Part shown: one piece after another, positions 24,348 through 36,471 of the stretch | Layout of the letters: the number at the start of each line of letters is the position of its first letter | Position numbering within the stretch: position 1 is the stretch's first letter | From: Eulemur rufifrons | Taxonomy: Eukaryota > Chordata > Mammalia > Primates > Lemuridae | Direction: 5' to 3' | DNA: 64,000 bases | NCBI RefSeq assembly: GCF_041146395.1 | Contig: NC_090986.1 | Coordinates: forward strand, 48,520,001 to 48,584,000 | The notes under the pieces: model-generated | Told to the model about the DNA's origin: nothing | The model's input: the letters and a program-made list of their open reading frames with translations, nothing else | The model's database searches: none | Position numbers and translations under genes: made by a program

Positions 24348-25849
24348 ACCAACATGTTCAGGACTAGGGCAAAGATTAAGGAAACTGTGGCCAACTCACT
24401 CCATAGACCATTACAGAGAAAATAAAATGATCCTTTAACAAAAGGTTTTTTAACAAAATGGGGATATGATACACAATGTCAAATAAAGAAAATAAATTAT
24501 GTATACACCAGTAGTTCTCTTTTGAATTTCGTGTGATGGGAACAGTCGTACATGGATGACACACTAGCTAGCTGAGTGATAATCAGCCCTGTGATTGAAG
24601 GGACACTCATTCCCTTAAGAAGTGAAATTCTACAAGTTATACATTTAGTTTAATTTATTCAGGTTCATGTCTAATCAAGCTAAACATAAGAGGGTTGCTG
24701 GCATTCTTTGTAATCAACTACATTTAAATGGCTGAAACTATTTTTGTTAGACTTTTTTTTTTCCTGGCTTACTTTCCACCAAACAATGTGAACCTATATA
24801 TAGATAATGGAGAAATAAAAGTGTCTCTAATATGCTAGGCATAAATGTTGATAGCCCTCTGACATTAGTATGCTTTGTAATGCTGTGCTAAAAAATTATA
24901 TATTTGATATTTGGGAATGAACAATCAAAATATAATATTTCCAACTTGTAAGATTTACTTGGATGTTTTCAGAGCTTTGTTTTTTATTCTCATTTTTTAA
25001 AAATGTTCTATTATACCTATGTTGAGCCCCTTTATGACATTTAGAAATATGATTATGTAAACCAAGATTAATTCCATGTTATGGTAATTTATATATGAGT
25101 TTCCATTGTATAAAATAAATAAAAAGACAAATAATGTTTCTCATTGAGTTAATTTTCTCAGAGACAATGCAAATAAACACTTTAATAATAGCGTCAGTAA
25201 TATTAAAAAAGTACACAGCTTTCATTTGCTTACAGTTTACAAAAAAAAAAAATCCAAAACTAATTTTATAAATGAGGAAAGAATGAACTAGAAATTGAAC
25301 TTGTTTACTTCCATGTAAACAAGTTCTGACTCTGATAATGAGGTGTAACTGAACTTTATATTGCAAATTAACATCAAATGATGCCACAAAAGATAGGAGT
25401 TTTAAGAATGCATAGAAACATGATTTTTTTCCTCCTACTGCAGGTGTGTTGAGGCACACAGGATGATTGCTAGAGCAAATTTGATCAGATTTATGCATGA
25501 AATATACTGCATTAATAAAGTTGTTTTATTGGATTTGCCAGGTGGTTTCTTGTACAGAAAGCAATATTCTTAAGCTAACATATTTTTTTTTCTAAATTCC
25601 TTATGCCAGAATGTTGGCTACTGTATGCCTTGTGCTTAGAATTCAGTTGTTCCATGTTTTATGTGAAATTTTAATTATGATTAATTTAAAATTGTGATAG
25701 CCTTCTATAAATAGAAATGATATGGATTATTTTTTGAGCTTGTTGTTTCTCCTTTTTAAAAAAATCTACACATAGTCCAAAATCTCTTTGCCTTTCTAGA
25801 AATACTACCATAATGTTACCTCAACATGTCTATCAGGTTCTTTTCTTAG
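24348..25849. other. No gene recognised; contains a perfect 12 bp hairpin
   Basis: AT-rich. A 139-codon minus-strand open frame (25079-25498) has no recognisable domain and spans a poly(A)/poly(T) tract, so it is treated as chance. A perfect inverted repeat lies at 25297-25326. Confidence 0.45.
25297..25326. repeat. Perfect 12 bp inverted repeat with 6 nt loop
   Basis: GAACTTGTTTAC (25297-25308), loop TTCCAT, GTAAACAAGTTC (25315-25326). No mismatch. The arm contains GTAAACA, the forkhead-type core motif, on both strands, but function is not shown. Confidence 0.9.
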
Positions 25850-26058
25850 TGATTTATGTAACTTTTTCTCATTTTATACTTATAATAATTCCATGGGGAA
25901 GTTTTTATAAGTCCCATTTATATTTGGAAAATTGAGAATTAAGGAGGTAAATCAATTTGCCTAATGTCTATAGGTAATCAAAGTCAGAGTCCAAAATTTG
26001 AGTCTGATTAGACCTGACTACAAACCAATGTTCTTTATCAAAACTCTATACTGCCTCC
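25850..26058 (+). mobile_element. MIR SINE, sense
   Basis: 'cttataataattccatggggaagt', 'agtcccatttatatttggaaaattgagaattaaggaggtaaatcaatttgcctaatgtctataggtaatcaaagtcagagtccaaaatttgagtc' and the tail 'ccaatgttctttatcaaaactctatactgcctcc' follow the MIR consensus from core to 3' end. Confidence 0.85.
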
Positions 26059-26325
26059 TTCCCTTACAGCAGACCTATCTATTACCTGCCAGTTTCTGTT
26101 TTGGATTCTGATGTTAACTTGGGGAAGACAGGGTGTGACCTTGAATCTTGTCCTCTTAGCATTTTTCATGATTATATTTTGATTATTACTATTGTAATTA
26201 ATGGTTTAATATCTGCCTTCCCTTTCAAAATGCAATGTCTATGAGGGTGGGACCACAGTGAACTCTTGTTAAATATGAAAAGAAGAACAGACAGAAAGAA
26301 TTAAAAAACTAAATGACAAAGACTA

Positions 26326-26372
26326 AAGATAGAAGGAAAGAAGGAAGGAAGAATGGAGGGAGGGAAGGAAAG
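26326..26372. repeat. (GGAA)n simple repeat
   Basis: Imperfect GAAG/GGAA units ('gaaggaaagaaggaaggaag…ggagggagggaagg'). Confidence 0.9.
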
Positions 26373-26595
26373 AGAAAATGAACCATATCCTTCTGTATAT
26401 CGAAAACTAATTTAAAAAATTATTGTATTGAAATTCAGATGAGTACTATGAAGAATTACTGGAGCACAATTGGGGTATCAACTAGATAAAATGTGACATT
26501 TCAGCTGAGTCCTGAATGATAAACAGACGGTAATTCAGGTGAAACTACAGTGATGCGAAGCAGCCAGAACCTACTGTGTTTTCTAACTCAAGAGT

Positions 26596-27438
26596 TTAGG
26601 ATTTATCTTTGCAACTGTGAATTGTGCTGCCATAAACATTCGAGTGCAAGTGTCCTGCTTATCAAATGTCTTTTTTTTTCCTTTGGGTAAATACCCAGTA
26701 GTGGGATTGCCAGATTGAATGGTAGGTCTACTTTTAGTTCTTTCAGGTATCTCCATACTGCTTTCCACAGAGGTTGTACTAGTTTACAGTGCCATTAACA
26801 GGGTATAAGTGTCCCTTTCTCTTCACATCCACGCCAACATTTGTCGTTTTGGGACTTTTTGATAAGAGCCATTCTCATTGGAGTTAGGTGATATCTCATT
26901 GTGGTTTTGATTTTCATTTCCGTGATGATTAGAGTCGTTGAGCATTTTTTCACGTGTGCGTGTAGGCCATTAGTCTATTTTCATTTGAAAAGTTTCTGTT
27001 CATGTCTTTTGCCCACTTTTTAATGGGGTTGTTTGATTTTTTTTCTTGCTTATTTGCTTGAGTTTTTTGTAGATTCTGGTTATCAGACCATTATCAGATG
27101 TATAGCACTCAAATATTTTCTCCTATTCTGTAGGTTGTCTATTTGCTCTATTGATTGTGTTTTTGGCTGTGCAGAGCTTTTTAATTTGATTAGGTCCCAT
27201 TTATTTATTTTTGTTGTGGCTGTGCTTGCTTTTGGGGTCTTCTTCACAAATTATTTGCCTAAGCCGATGTCTGTAAGAGTTTTTCCAACATTTTCTTCTA
27301 GCATTCTTATAGTTTCATGCCTTAGGTTTAAGTCTGTTATCCATCGAGAATTAATTTTTGTGAGTGGTGAGAGGTGCAGATCCTGTTTCAGTCTTTAATA
27401 TGTGAATATCCAATTTTTCCCAGAATTTATCAGTGACC
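26596..27438 (-). mobile_element. LINE-1 ORF2 3' part, antisense, truncated at both ends
   Basis: Reverse-strand L1 ORF2 C-terminal region. In plus coordinates it reads 'catctttgcaattgtgaattgtgc'-like sequence at 26605, 'taaatacccagtagtgggattgcc' (26687-26711; the 'GYLP…' block on the minus strand), 'gatatctcattgtggttttgattt' (26890) and 'ttaagtctgttatccatcgagaattaatttttgtgagtggtg' (27327-27370). It runs parallel to 32262-33005 of the other L1. Decayed: a minus-strand open stretch covers only 26583-26768. No poly(T) or 3' UTR at the left end, so this is a fragment rather than a complete insertion. Confidence 0.9.
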
Positions 27439-30400
27439 AGATTTGTATTTTTGAAAGGTTTATTTGGCTTCAGTGTTCAGAATAGACTTTAAGAGAGAAA
27501 GTGTGGATTTTACACCCAAAGGTCCAAAGAAGGAAGAGCTTTCCATGATTGGAAAGAGAGCTACTGTTTTAAGAGTAGAAGAGGCTGTCTAGCAGAAGCT
27601 GTAGCCTTTGTTGGAGGGACAGATTGACTGCAAGTACAGTCTGTTGATCACTAATCCCCAGGTTTAATTACCCAGACTTGTATGTCTGCCCACCACCCAA
27701 TCACCTGCTGGTGTCTCACTGGCTGAACCCAATAGGAAGTTGAAGTGCAGAAGGCCCCTGTGGAAGCTGTGTAAAGGAGTTAGCCTGTTGGACACAAAGC
27801 AAGTGGAGAAAAGAAAATATCTAGCACACTGTCATAGATTAGTCCTCTTAAGAGATGTTGGTAGCTTGGTCTGAGACTTTTGGGCATACTAGTAAAACCT
27901 ACAGATGTTAGATGCTACTAAACCTATTTGTTAAGCTGACCTATTTGCCTACTTAGGGTATATGAGTAGTACCCTTTCTGTCTATCATAGCAATTGAATA
28001 TTGTTTCTGCCATTCTCTTAACAAAGTTCCGTATCTGTTCACTATTAAATGGCACATGCAACCTTATTTTCCAATATAAATGGAGTGATTCTTAATTTGC
28101 CACCTTCCTGCTTCCCTCCATGGAGATTTGTTTTTAAAATGTTATAGCATCACAAAGTGTTAAGATGTATGTAAATGGCCACTGGTTTCTTGGTCACTTA
28201 TTTTCAAAGGGAAATTACCCCCGCCCTGCCTCAAATGAGCCCCTCTACCTCCTAGCCCCTAATAAAAACCTAGCATTATTCCAGGACTTTCAACTTGTCT
28301 TCATACAGACTCTTCAAATGTAAAAATAGGAGGTTTGACCAGATAAATGATCAATGAGCTTCCCTGACCCCCTACAATTCTGTGGTTCCATTTACTGGAA
28401 GATCATCTAATTGAAAGCAAATGTTTGTTGCAATGTACATTTAAGGACCTCGTCTTCAAAAACAGCAGCCCATTTTAAGTTCAATCACAAAGTGATGTGA
28501 TCTTGTTGAATTTCTAATTGCAAAGAAGCTACATGTGGTCTGTAGGTCAACTTTTAATAGCATAAATATATTTTGGTTGAAAGAATTATAACCACACTGT
28601 AATCAAAGTGGCTCCAAGAAACCTAGAAAATTGCCTATTTGACAAAAAAACACACATATAAATATCACTATTAACGATGCCAGGGAACTTCAGGAGATCA
28701 CTTTCCCAAATATTAATTTTTATCTGTTATCTCTACTTTCATTGTAGTGCTACACCCAATTAAAGCATCAAGCATTTAACCTATACTTGTGAAAAAAGCA
28801 GTTTATGATGGGTGTAATCATACTCCCATAGGTCCAATTATCTCAGTTGGCTCCCAATTAATCCAGGGAGTTGTTAGGGCCTCCTTTTAATTAGATCTCT
28901 TCCTCTCAAAGAACAATCTCTTTTTTCATATTTTACTTTATTATTTCCTTTACTGGAATCCTGCAGGGTGGGAATACTATTTTAAAATGTACTTGTTTGT
29001 TTGATGGCTGGTTGAGACTTAATAAAGATGATATTTTTAACTAGAGTCAGCTTCTGAGTAGAGATAGAAATCAGTCCTTCTCTATGAAAATTAAATGCAA
29101 ATATGTACAAAGGGAGATGAGGCATACCTTGTATATTTTAAGTTTTAACATGTTTCTCATTAAGTTCCATTGATCTTTTACATTATCTCCCCAAATGTGA
29201 AAATCAGCATAGAATTTACTGGGGTGTTTGTTTGTTTGCTGTTTGTTTTGCACTATCTGATTTGCCTGTTAATTGTATTATGCTTTAGGGCATTGATTTA
29301 TGTTATAAATTGAGATATTAATATAATGACCTCGAGAAGGAAGATATTTGATCTGCAGTGCCCTTTTGCCTGTTGAGTCTCCTCTAGGCCATAGATAAAG
29401 TACCAAGGATAAAAGGTTGCTTTGTCAGCAAGAGGTTTCTTTTATATTTGCTTTCTGGTACCTGGTACACTCTTGTATTCTCTTTAGAGTTCATCAGGAA
29501 AATGCTTTGAAATTATAGATTAAAATCTAGAGTTGTGTCACTCTTTCCAGCCAACTTTCTAAGCTGTTAAAAATCTTAGTTTATGTATAAGTAAAACTTT
29601 CTCATTAGATTCATAATTTATACAACTTTATAGGAATAGAATCCCCTTTATCATATCCCGCATACCCTATTCACTGGCATAGAGTGCATTTTCTTAAAGA
29701 GAAAGAAAGTAAACCACTTCATCCTTAAATTTATTGACATTACAGGAGTTTAGGAAATTAGGCTTCATGAGGACTGAACTGCCTTAAAAGCTTTGTTGTG
29801 TATGCATAGCCTCATACAAATAAGCACAAATTTAAATTTATGTTTTGAAAACCTGGGTAACCACATGATATATAAATTTAGTCCAATTGTTTTCATTATT
29901 TATGCTATTTTAATTATATCTACTATTGCCATAGGGGAAAATTTTACACATTTAATGGAGAGCCATATTTTCACAGACATGTCAACAAATAATAAAAGTC
30001 ATAAGTATACAAAAACACCTATATATACAAAACATTCAGATACAAGATTCATACGAAAATAGGTATTTCTTGGCTGAGAGTCTTTAGACTGATAAACTGA
30101 GACCCTGACTCTAGAACTTGCTCAATTCTTATCTTTTCCACTGAAGAGTAGATTTGTCAACCTCATACATACCTTCCTTATAAAAGCTATCACAAGTTGT
30201 TACTAATATTACTCTTTAAATCTGTCTACTATACTAGACTGAGTAAACATAGAAGTCTGCCTTAGAAATCTCTGCAGTTCCAGCTCTTCTTGTATTCCCT
30301 GTAATATTTACATGGTTTCAACAAATGTTTATAAAAGAAAGAGGGGGGAAGGATTATTCTTAATATCTATTCGGTGGAATTGCTCCATAGACAAGATATC

Positions 30401-31802
30401 CATACTCAGAATTGCCGCCCCTTGTAAATTTCCCCATGCTTTTATTAACTCTTTTATTAAACATCTCTTTATGATACAGAATTATTTTATCCTGAATTAT
30501 ACACTCCAGTGTGTGTTGTTAGAAAGAAGTCACAGAGAATCTGGCCTTTTATTGCCAAGCTGTTCAACATAACTCTTTCCTAAAAGGTACCTATCATGTA
30601 CTTGTAGTAGAAGTTCAAAAGGATCTGTAGGCATATTGCTATTAAGGTGGGTGTCAATTTTTATCTCCAGTTGGCATTAACTAACATAAATGTATGTAAA
30701 CCAGAGACACCAGTTTTTAAGCTTAAATGAAAAATAGTTGAATAAGCATTAAATCAGGCACCATTCAGACAGATTAGATTCACAATTGTGACTTGCCAGG
30801 ATGTTGCTTATTGATCAATGAATTCTAGCAGTGGGATTTGTTTAAACGAATTAGGCTGAGATATTCCCTTAAATTTAACGCACATGCACTTTCCAGATAA
30901 AACCTTCCCTTTGGTTTTATGGGAGACTATCTCCCCAGCACAGTACCTGGAAGTCACCTCCACTGTGTGTTTCAGTGACTCCTTTTCCTTAGCTGCTTTA
31001 TGGGTCATACACTTTTCAAACAGACAGAATCTCTTTTTACATAGGTTTCTACATCTATTATGTTTTTAGACTCTAGATCAGACCTGGCAGTCAGTTTACA
31101 TAAAGAGATTTTAAACATCTACAATCAAACCATTAGATATTGATTATGTTGCTTACTTGCATCAAAATAGTGTAATTGTACTTATTTCTCATGTAGAACC
31201 CTATTGTAGAACAACTACATTAGATGTTCAAAGAAACTTATTAAATGAAACCACTATGTGGTACTCTAACACCATGTTACAGCAGCTGATATCAGTTGTA
31301 AGAAATACTATTGAGGAAAGCAAAATCTAAGTTTGTATTTGAGCCTGCTGTTTTTTACGGTCAAGTTCAAGCCATATAGCACCATGAATGTCTGAGCCAT
31401 GCCAATAACCGAATTTCCCAAACACGCAGGAGTTAGAATGTTAGCATATTTAATGCTGTCATAACTGAATGAAACAGTTTTTAATATCCTCCCTCTCCTT
31501 TTTCCCTTTCCTTTCTCCCTTCCCCTTCCCGACTCTGCCTTTTTTCACTCTTTCTCTTCCTCTGTCTCCTTCCTATTCTTATTCTTTTACTCTGAAATAT
31601 AAAGTACTTTCCAAACTCAGAATTGTAGACTGCTGCTGTGCTATGTGTATTACAGTTATCTACACCCTCCATATCAAAAATACTTGTGAAGATTATATTT
31701 TGATATTGCTGGGCTGAGATCTTGTGTTATGTTTCTTTTCCTTCTAATGCTAATTGTTTTTGGAAATGATTGGATATACTTTATATTTGTGTGTCAAATA
31801 GT
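27439..31802. other. 4.4 kb without a recognised gene
   Basis: 27,440-27,900 has a more balanced composition, and its 'caatcacctgctggtgtctcactggctgaacccaataggaag' portion is reminiscent of LTR or DNA-transposon relics, but I cannot name it. A short (GTTT)n lies at 29,226-29,249. About 28,740-28,920 is rich in ATTA-type motifs. 30396-30468 recurs at 33995-34067. A pyrimidine-rich tract lies at 31,483-31,575. No exon is visible. Confidence 0.4.
30396..30468 (+). repeat. 73 bp dispersed repeat, copy 1
   Basis: Ungapped alignment to 33995-34067 gives 60 of 73 identities, with the shared blocks ATATCCATAC, TTTTATTAACTC and ACATCTCT. Same orientation, 3.6 kb apart. Family unknown; probably two copies of one old interspersed repeat. 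Confidence 0.7.
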
Positions 31803-31819
31803 ACAGAAAGCTATTTCTT
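31803..31819 (+). repeat. Left target-site duplication of the inverted L1
   Basis: ACAGAAAGCTATTTCTT matches 33863-33879 at 16 of 17 positions. It lies at the poly(T) (3') end of the L1. Confidence 0.85.
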
Positions 31820-33011
31820 TCTTTCTTTTTTTTTATTTCAGCATATTATAGGGGTACAAATGTTTAGGTTATGTATATTGCCCTTGCCTCTTCCCTCCCC
31901 CCGCCCCCCAGTCAGAGCTTCAGGTGCGTCCATCCCCCGGACTGTGCGCATCGCACTCATTATGTATGTATACACCCATCCCCTCCTCCCCTCTCCCATC
32001 TGCCCTATGCCCGATAAATGTTATTCTTATATGTGCTCTTAGGTGATGATCAGTGAAACCAATTTGATGGTGAGTACATATGGTGCTTATTTTTCCATTT
32101 TTGGGATACTTCACTTAGTAGAATGGGTTCCAGCTCTATCCAGGAAAATACAAAAGGTGCTAGATCACCATCGTTTCTTATAGCTGAATAGTACTCCATG
32201 GTATACATATACCACGTTTTATTAATCCACTCATGTATTGATGGGCACTTGGGTTGTTTCCACATCTTTGCAATTGTGAATTGTGCTACTATAAACATTT
32301 GAGTGCAGATGTCTTTTTTATAGAATGTCTTTAGTTCTTTTGGGTAGATACCCAGTAGTGGGATTGCTGGATCAAATGGTAGATCTACTTGTATCTCTTT
32401 AAGGTATCTCCATATTGCTTTCCACAGAGGTTGCACTAGTTTGCAGTCCCACCAGCAGTGTATGAGTGTACCTATCTCTCCACATTCATGCCAACATGTA
32501 TTGTTTGGGGACTTTTTGATAAAGATCATTCACACTGGAGATAAGTGATATCTCATTGTGGTTTTGATTTGCATTTCCCTGATGATTAGAGATGTTGAGC
32601 ATTTTTTCATATGTTTGTTGGCTATTATTGTCTTCTTTTGAAAAGTTTCTGTTTATGTCCTTTGCCTACTTTTTGATAGGATTGTTTGATTTTTTCTTGC
32701 TGATTTTCCTGAGCTCTAAATAGATTCTAGTTATTAGACCTTTATCAGATGTATAACATGCAACAATTTTCTCCCATTCTGTAGGTTGTCTGTTTGGCCT
32801 TGTGACGGTTTTTTTTTTTTTTTTTGGCTATGCTGAAGCTTTTTAATTTAATCAGGTCCCATTAATTTATTTGTGTTGTTGCTGTGAGTGCCTTTGGGGT
32901 CTTCTTCATGAATTCTTTGCCTAGGCCAATGTCTAGAAGAGTATTTCCAATGTTTTCCTCTAGAATTCTTATAGATTCATGTCTTAGGTTTAAGTCTGTT
33001 ATCCAACATGA
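31820..33011 (-). mobile_element. Lemur-type LINE-1, 3' segment in antisense orientation
   Basis: The 3' half of a twin-primed L1. It starts with the poly(T)/CTTT tail (31820-31834), then the complement of the 3' terminus ('atttcagcatattataggggtac') and a C-rich 3' UTR (31,880-32,030). The C-terminus of ORF2 follows on the minus strand: a 159-codon open stretch 32529-32050 with recognisable blocks such as GTLIHCWWDCKLVQPLW and YYSAIRN. Upstream ORF2 continues, with frameshifts, to about 33,011, where the sequence switches strand. A T-run insertion lies at 32812-32825. Confidence 0.95.
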
Positions 33012-33862
33012 GTTGAGTGCTGGAAGTCCTTGCTAGAGCAATTAGACAAGAGAGGGGAATTAAGGGCATCCAAATGGGGGCAGAAGAGATCAAACACTCA
33101 CTCTTTGCTGATGATATGGTATTATACCTAGAAAACCCCAAGGATTCAATGAAGAGACTCCTGGAATTGATAAATGAATTCAATAATGTCTCAGGATACA
33201 AAATCAATACACACAAATCAAAGGCATACCTATACACCAATAACAGTCAAACTAAGAACCAAATCAAAGGCTCAATATCCTTCACAATAGCAACAAAGAA
33301 AATAAAGTACCTAGGAATATATTTAATTAAGGAGGTAAAGGACCTCTACAGAGAGAACACTGAGGAAGGAAATAGCAGAGAACGTAAACAGGTGGAAAAC
33401 CATATCATGCTTGTGGATTGGCAGAATCAACATTGTTAAAATGTCTATACTACCCAATGTGATCTACAGATTCAATGCAATCCCTATTAAAATACCAACA
33501 TCATTTTCACAGATATGGAAAAAATTTTACGCTTCATATGGAACCAGAGAAGACCCTGTATAGCAGAAGCAATCCTATGCAAAAAGAATAAAATGGGAGG
33601 CATGAATTTACCAGACTTCAAACTATACTACAAGTCTATAGTAATTAAAATAGTATGGTACTGGCACAGGAATAGAGACATAGACCTACGGAACAGAACT
33701 GAGAACCCAGATATAAAACCATCCTCAGATAGCCATCTAATCTTTGACAAAGCAGACAAAAACCTACACTGGGGAAAAGAATCCTTATTCAATAAATGGT
33801 GCTAGGAAAACTGGATAGCCACATGTAGAAGACTGAAATAGGATCCATATCTTTGACCTCTC
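33012..33862 (+). mobile_element. Same LINE-1, 5' segment inverted (sense orientation)
   Basis: The ORF2 portion that precedes the 3' segment in a normal L1, lying in the opposite orientation. Open stretch 33017-33439 carries the reverse transcriptase active-site block [10 protein letters not shown] (33100-33129) and the downstream [13 protein letters not shown] block. After a frameshift, 33515-33805 continues with 'RFIWNQRRP', '[14 protein letters not shown]' and 'FNKWC'. It stops at 'cctctcac', within a few bases of where the 3' segment begins ('ctcatgttggataac'), so hardly any L1 sequence was lost. The element is 5'-truncated inside the RT domain and cannot encode a working protein. Confidence 0.93.
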
Positions 33863-33879
33863 ACAGAAAGCTCTTTCTT
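33863..33879 (+). repeat. Right target-site duplication of the inverted L1
   Basis: ACAGAAAGCTCTTTCTT; one mismatch to 31803-31819. Together they bracket the whole 2.04 kb insertion. Confidence 0.85.
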
Positions 33880-35562
33880 AAACAACAGCCTCTTCTCCCT
33901 TGGCAGGGCCATAGTCTGGTGAGTCTTTCTTCATCATAGACTCTCTTAAGAACTGGCAGAGTGACTGCTGCTAGCTAGCCCTGTCACAATCTCCATATCC
34001 ATACACAGAGCTGCTGCCACTTGTAAAACTCTCCATCTTTTTATTAACTCGTTTGTTTAACATCTCTGAAGCATAATTTCCAAATAATTTTCAATGATAA
34101 AATTTATTTTTATAAATAGGCTATATAATAGACTGTATAATAGAACCAAGTCCTTCTAGTATAAAACTTTATTTAGAAACTTTAAAATGACAAGATATAT
34201 TGTGTTTTTAAAGTAAAACAAAAAATGAGACACTAACAAAGATTGCATTGCCAAAGGAAAGTTATTCTTTCTTTGGTTGTATAATCATACTCTTGATCCA
34301 TTTTTCCCACTTTGCTACATGAAAATGGATGCACTCAACCTTTATGCTGTCCTTTGTAAGACAACTCTTAACAACACCTATTTCTCTCCCTCTCAGGTAA
34401 ACATACCTGAGTGAAAGTATGAATGACCTCAGTGCCAGAGTACTTCTGACTCTGTTCTAATGTATTTTTAAAGTAATATATTTAAAAGTAAATTATTGTC
34501 AATTTATGGCCTTTACTATTGATAGCAAATCATTTTTATACACTTTGCAATTACTTATATTACTTAGAAACCCAGACTTTGTGAAATACTGGCTTAGAGC
34601 TGATTGCTGTGAATACCTATGAAGAACACCACATGCAAGATAAAAACCACAACCATTTCTCCAATACCAGACATCTTTATTAACAAGAAAACAATTTTTA
34701 GCATGAGATGAAATAGTTCCATTTTGTAGTCCCTTGGAAAATTATGAACAGTCATGAATAAAATCTCATATATTAAGAATACTCCTAAGTACAAGACTTT
34801 AGTAAATATTTATCAATTTGGGGTCCACATAGAAAAGTTTAAAAAAACTATTTTCTTAAATTATAAAGTGATAAATTCAATTTTTTCTATTTGTACCAAT
34901 TTCCCAATAAATTAGTATGTTTTTTTCTTTCATCTTATTATATTTTTAATGTTCTTTCAGAATTCTGGTAATAAATTGTATATATGGAAAATATCAATAA
35001 GTCCTGGTTTTCTTAATCAATGTGTACATCCAATAATGATGGAGCAAAGTTGTAACAGCAATTTTGGAATTTGTCAATGACTTTTTTGCTTGCTCAAAAA
35101 TCACTGAATTTGAGCATACATGAAGAATCCTGCCCATAATTTTAAACTCCATTCCATAAATCACTTTAGAGGGCATAGAATAATTTCTTTCTTTAACTTT
35201 CTTTCCTTTTTGTCTTGGAAACCAGACATTTTAAAGCTAAATTTTAAAATTATATTATATTATGAAAATTCCTATCACTTTCTTCAAACTATTTAACCTT
35301 AAGTTTAATAGAGGTATAACTTAATGATCTATGGTTGTTTCAAGGTCTAGAATTGAAACATCTCCTATAATCTATATGGAAAGTTTTATATGCAAATTAT
35401 AATGATTCTGACCCAAAGGAATTGAACTAAGTTAACTCCTATTTGAGTTATAAGTTCCTTATTGCCTGGGTCTATCTTTTAATAGCACTTAACTTTGTTT
35501 AACTCAAAGAACATTTTCTTTAAAATAAAGACAGAATGAGAATCAAAGAGTTGTTTTTTTTT
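33880..35562. other. No gene recognised
   Basis: Contains copy 2 of the 73 bp dispersed repeat (33995-34067). The rest is AT-rich and unassigned. Confidence 0.45.
33995..34067 (+). repeat. 73 bp dispersed repeat, copy 2
   Basis: See 30396-30468: 60 of 73 identical, ungapped. Lies 115 bp beyond the right end of the twin-primed L1, in pre-insertion DNA. Confidence 0.7.
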
Positions 35563-35658
35563 TTTAATATGGAATATTACTTCTCCATGAGGAAGGATGA
35601 ATTAAGGCCTTTTGCAACAATTTGGATGGAACTGGAGACCATTATTCTAAATGAAGTA
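35563..35658 (+). mobile_element. Short LINE-1 ORF2 3'-terminal fragment, sense
   Basis: 'atatggaatattacttctccatgaggaaggatgaattaaggccttttgcaacaatttggatggaactggagaccattattctaaatgaagta' is the L1 ORF2 stretch around the 'MEYY…' and 'GMELEPI'-type blocks. Less than 100 bp survives. Confidence 0.85.
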
Positions 35659-36471
35659 TTTGTTTGTTTTTTGATGTGTATATATACACACGTGTGTGTT
35701 TGTGTGTAATCAATCATTTTATTTTTATCAATATATACATTTATCTCTTAAATATAATATGGAAGGCCCTAGATATATAATTTATTAATAATAACCCAAT
35801 TTTAATTTTTGAAGAGATAAAATTACTAAGACATGCTATTAAACAAAACTTGAGATCTAGGCAACTTTGGCCTCAGAATCCTTGGAATCATAGACTGAGT
35901 CTCTGGACTATCTTCCATGTGACCTCCACTCTGTAATCAATCTTAGTTCTATCTTCCCTCTCTCTCACTTTTAATGAGGATGAGAGTTTGCATCCCCCCT
36001 CTATTTACTGTGGCATACAATTTCCTCTTCCACTCTTTTGGATTTCGTTGTGGACATCTATAGGAAAGTGAGATGGAGTGGTAGTCACAGGTATAAAATA
36101 TTGGGCTGTATCAGCTATATTTTAAATCTGGAATGAAAAATTCTATTGGCCTCGGTGGAATCATCTTTATCTTAATATAACCTCATTTCTTCTCTATTGT
36201 GCTTGCATACTTGACAACTGTGGTATAAAATATTACCTTTTATTTGGCTCTGATTATATCTTTCAATACAACTGCTACATAGTTAAATATAGCTTGTTCT
36301 TATTTGATTACTGCCTTGTCTAAATTGTATGTTTATTTTTCACATTGATATGTATTTATTATAGCTTTCTTCACTCTTACATATAGCTTATACACAAACT
36401 ATAAGTGCTATTTTATAAAATTCACATTTATGTGTAAATACACAAATAATTACACATAAAAATTAGTCTTA
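35659..36471. other. No gene recognised
   Basis: A short alternating TA/CA/TG tract lies at 35,676-35,708. The remaining sequence is unassigned. Confidence 0.45.

Noticed and set aside
25079..25498. 139-codon minus-strand open frame
   Set aside because: Longest non-LINE frame near here, but low-complexity F/K/I-rich text spanning a poly(A) tract, no domain, no start or splice context; consistent with chance in AT-rich DNA.
32050..33805. Reverse-transcriptase-like open frames read as a possible new retroelement or domesticated gene
   Set aside because: They are ordinary L1 ORF2 halves split by twin-priming inversion, with frameshifts and 5' truncation; no sign of preserved function.
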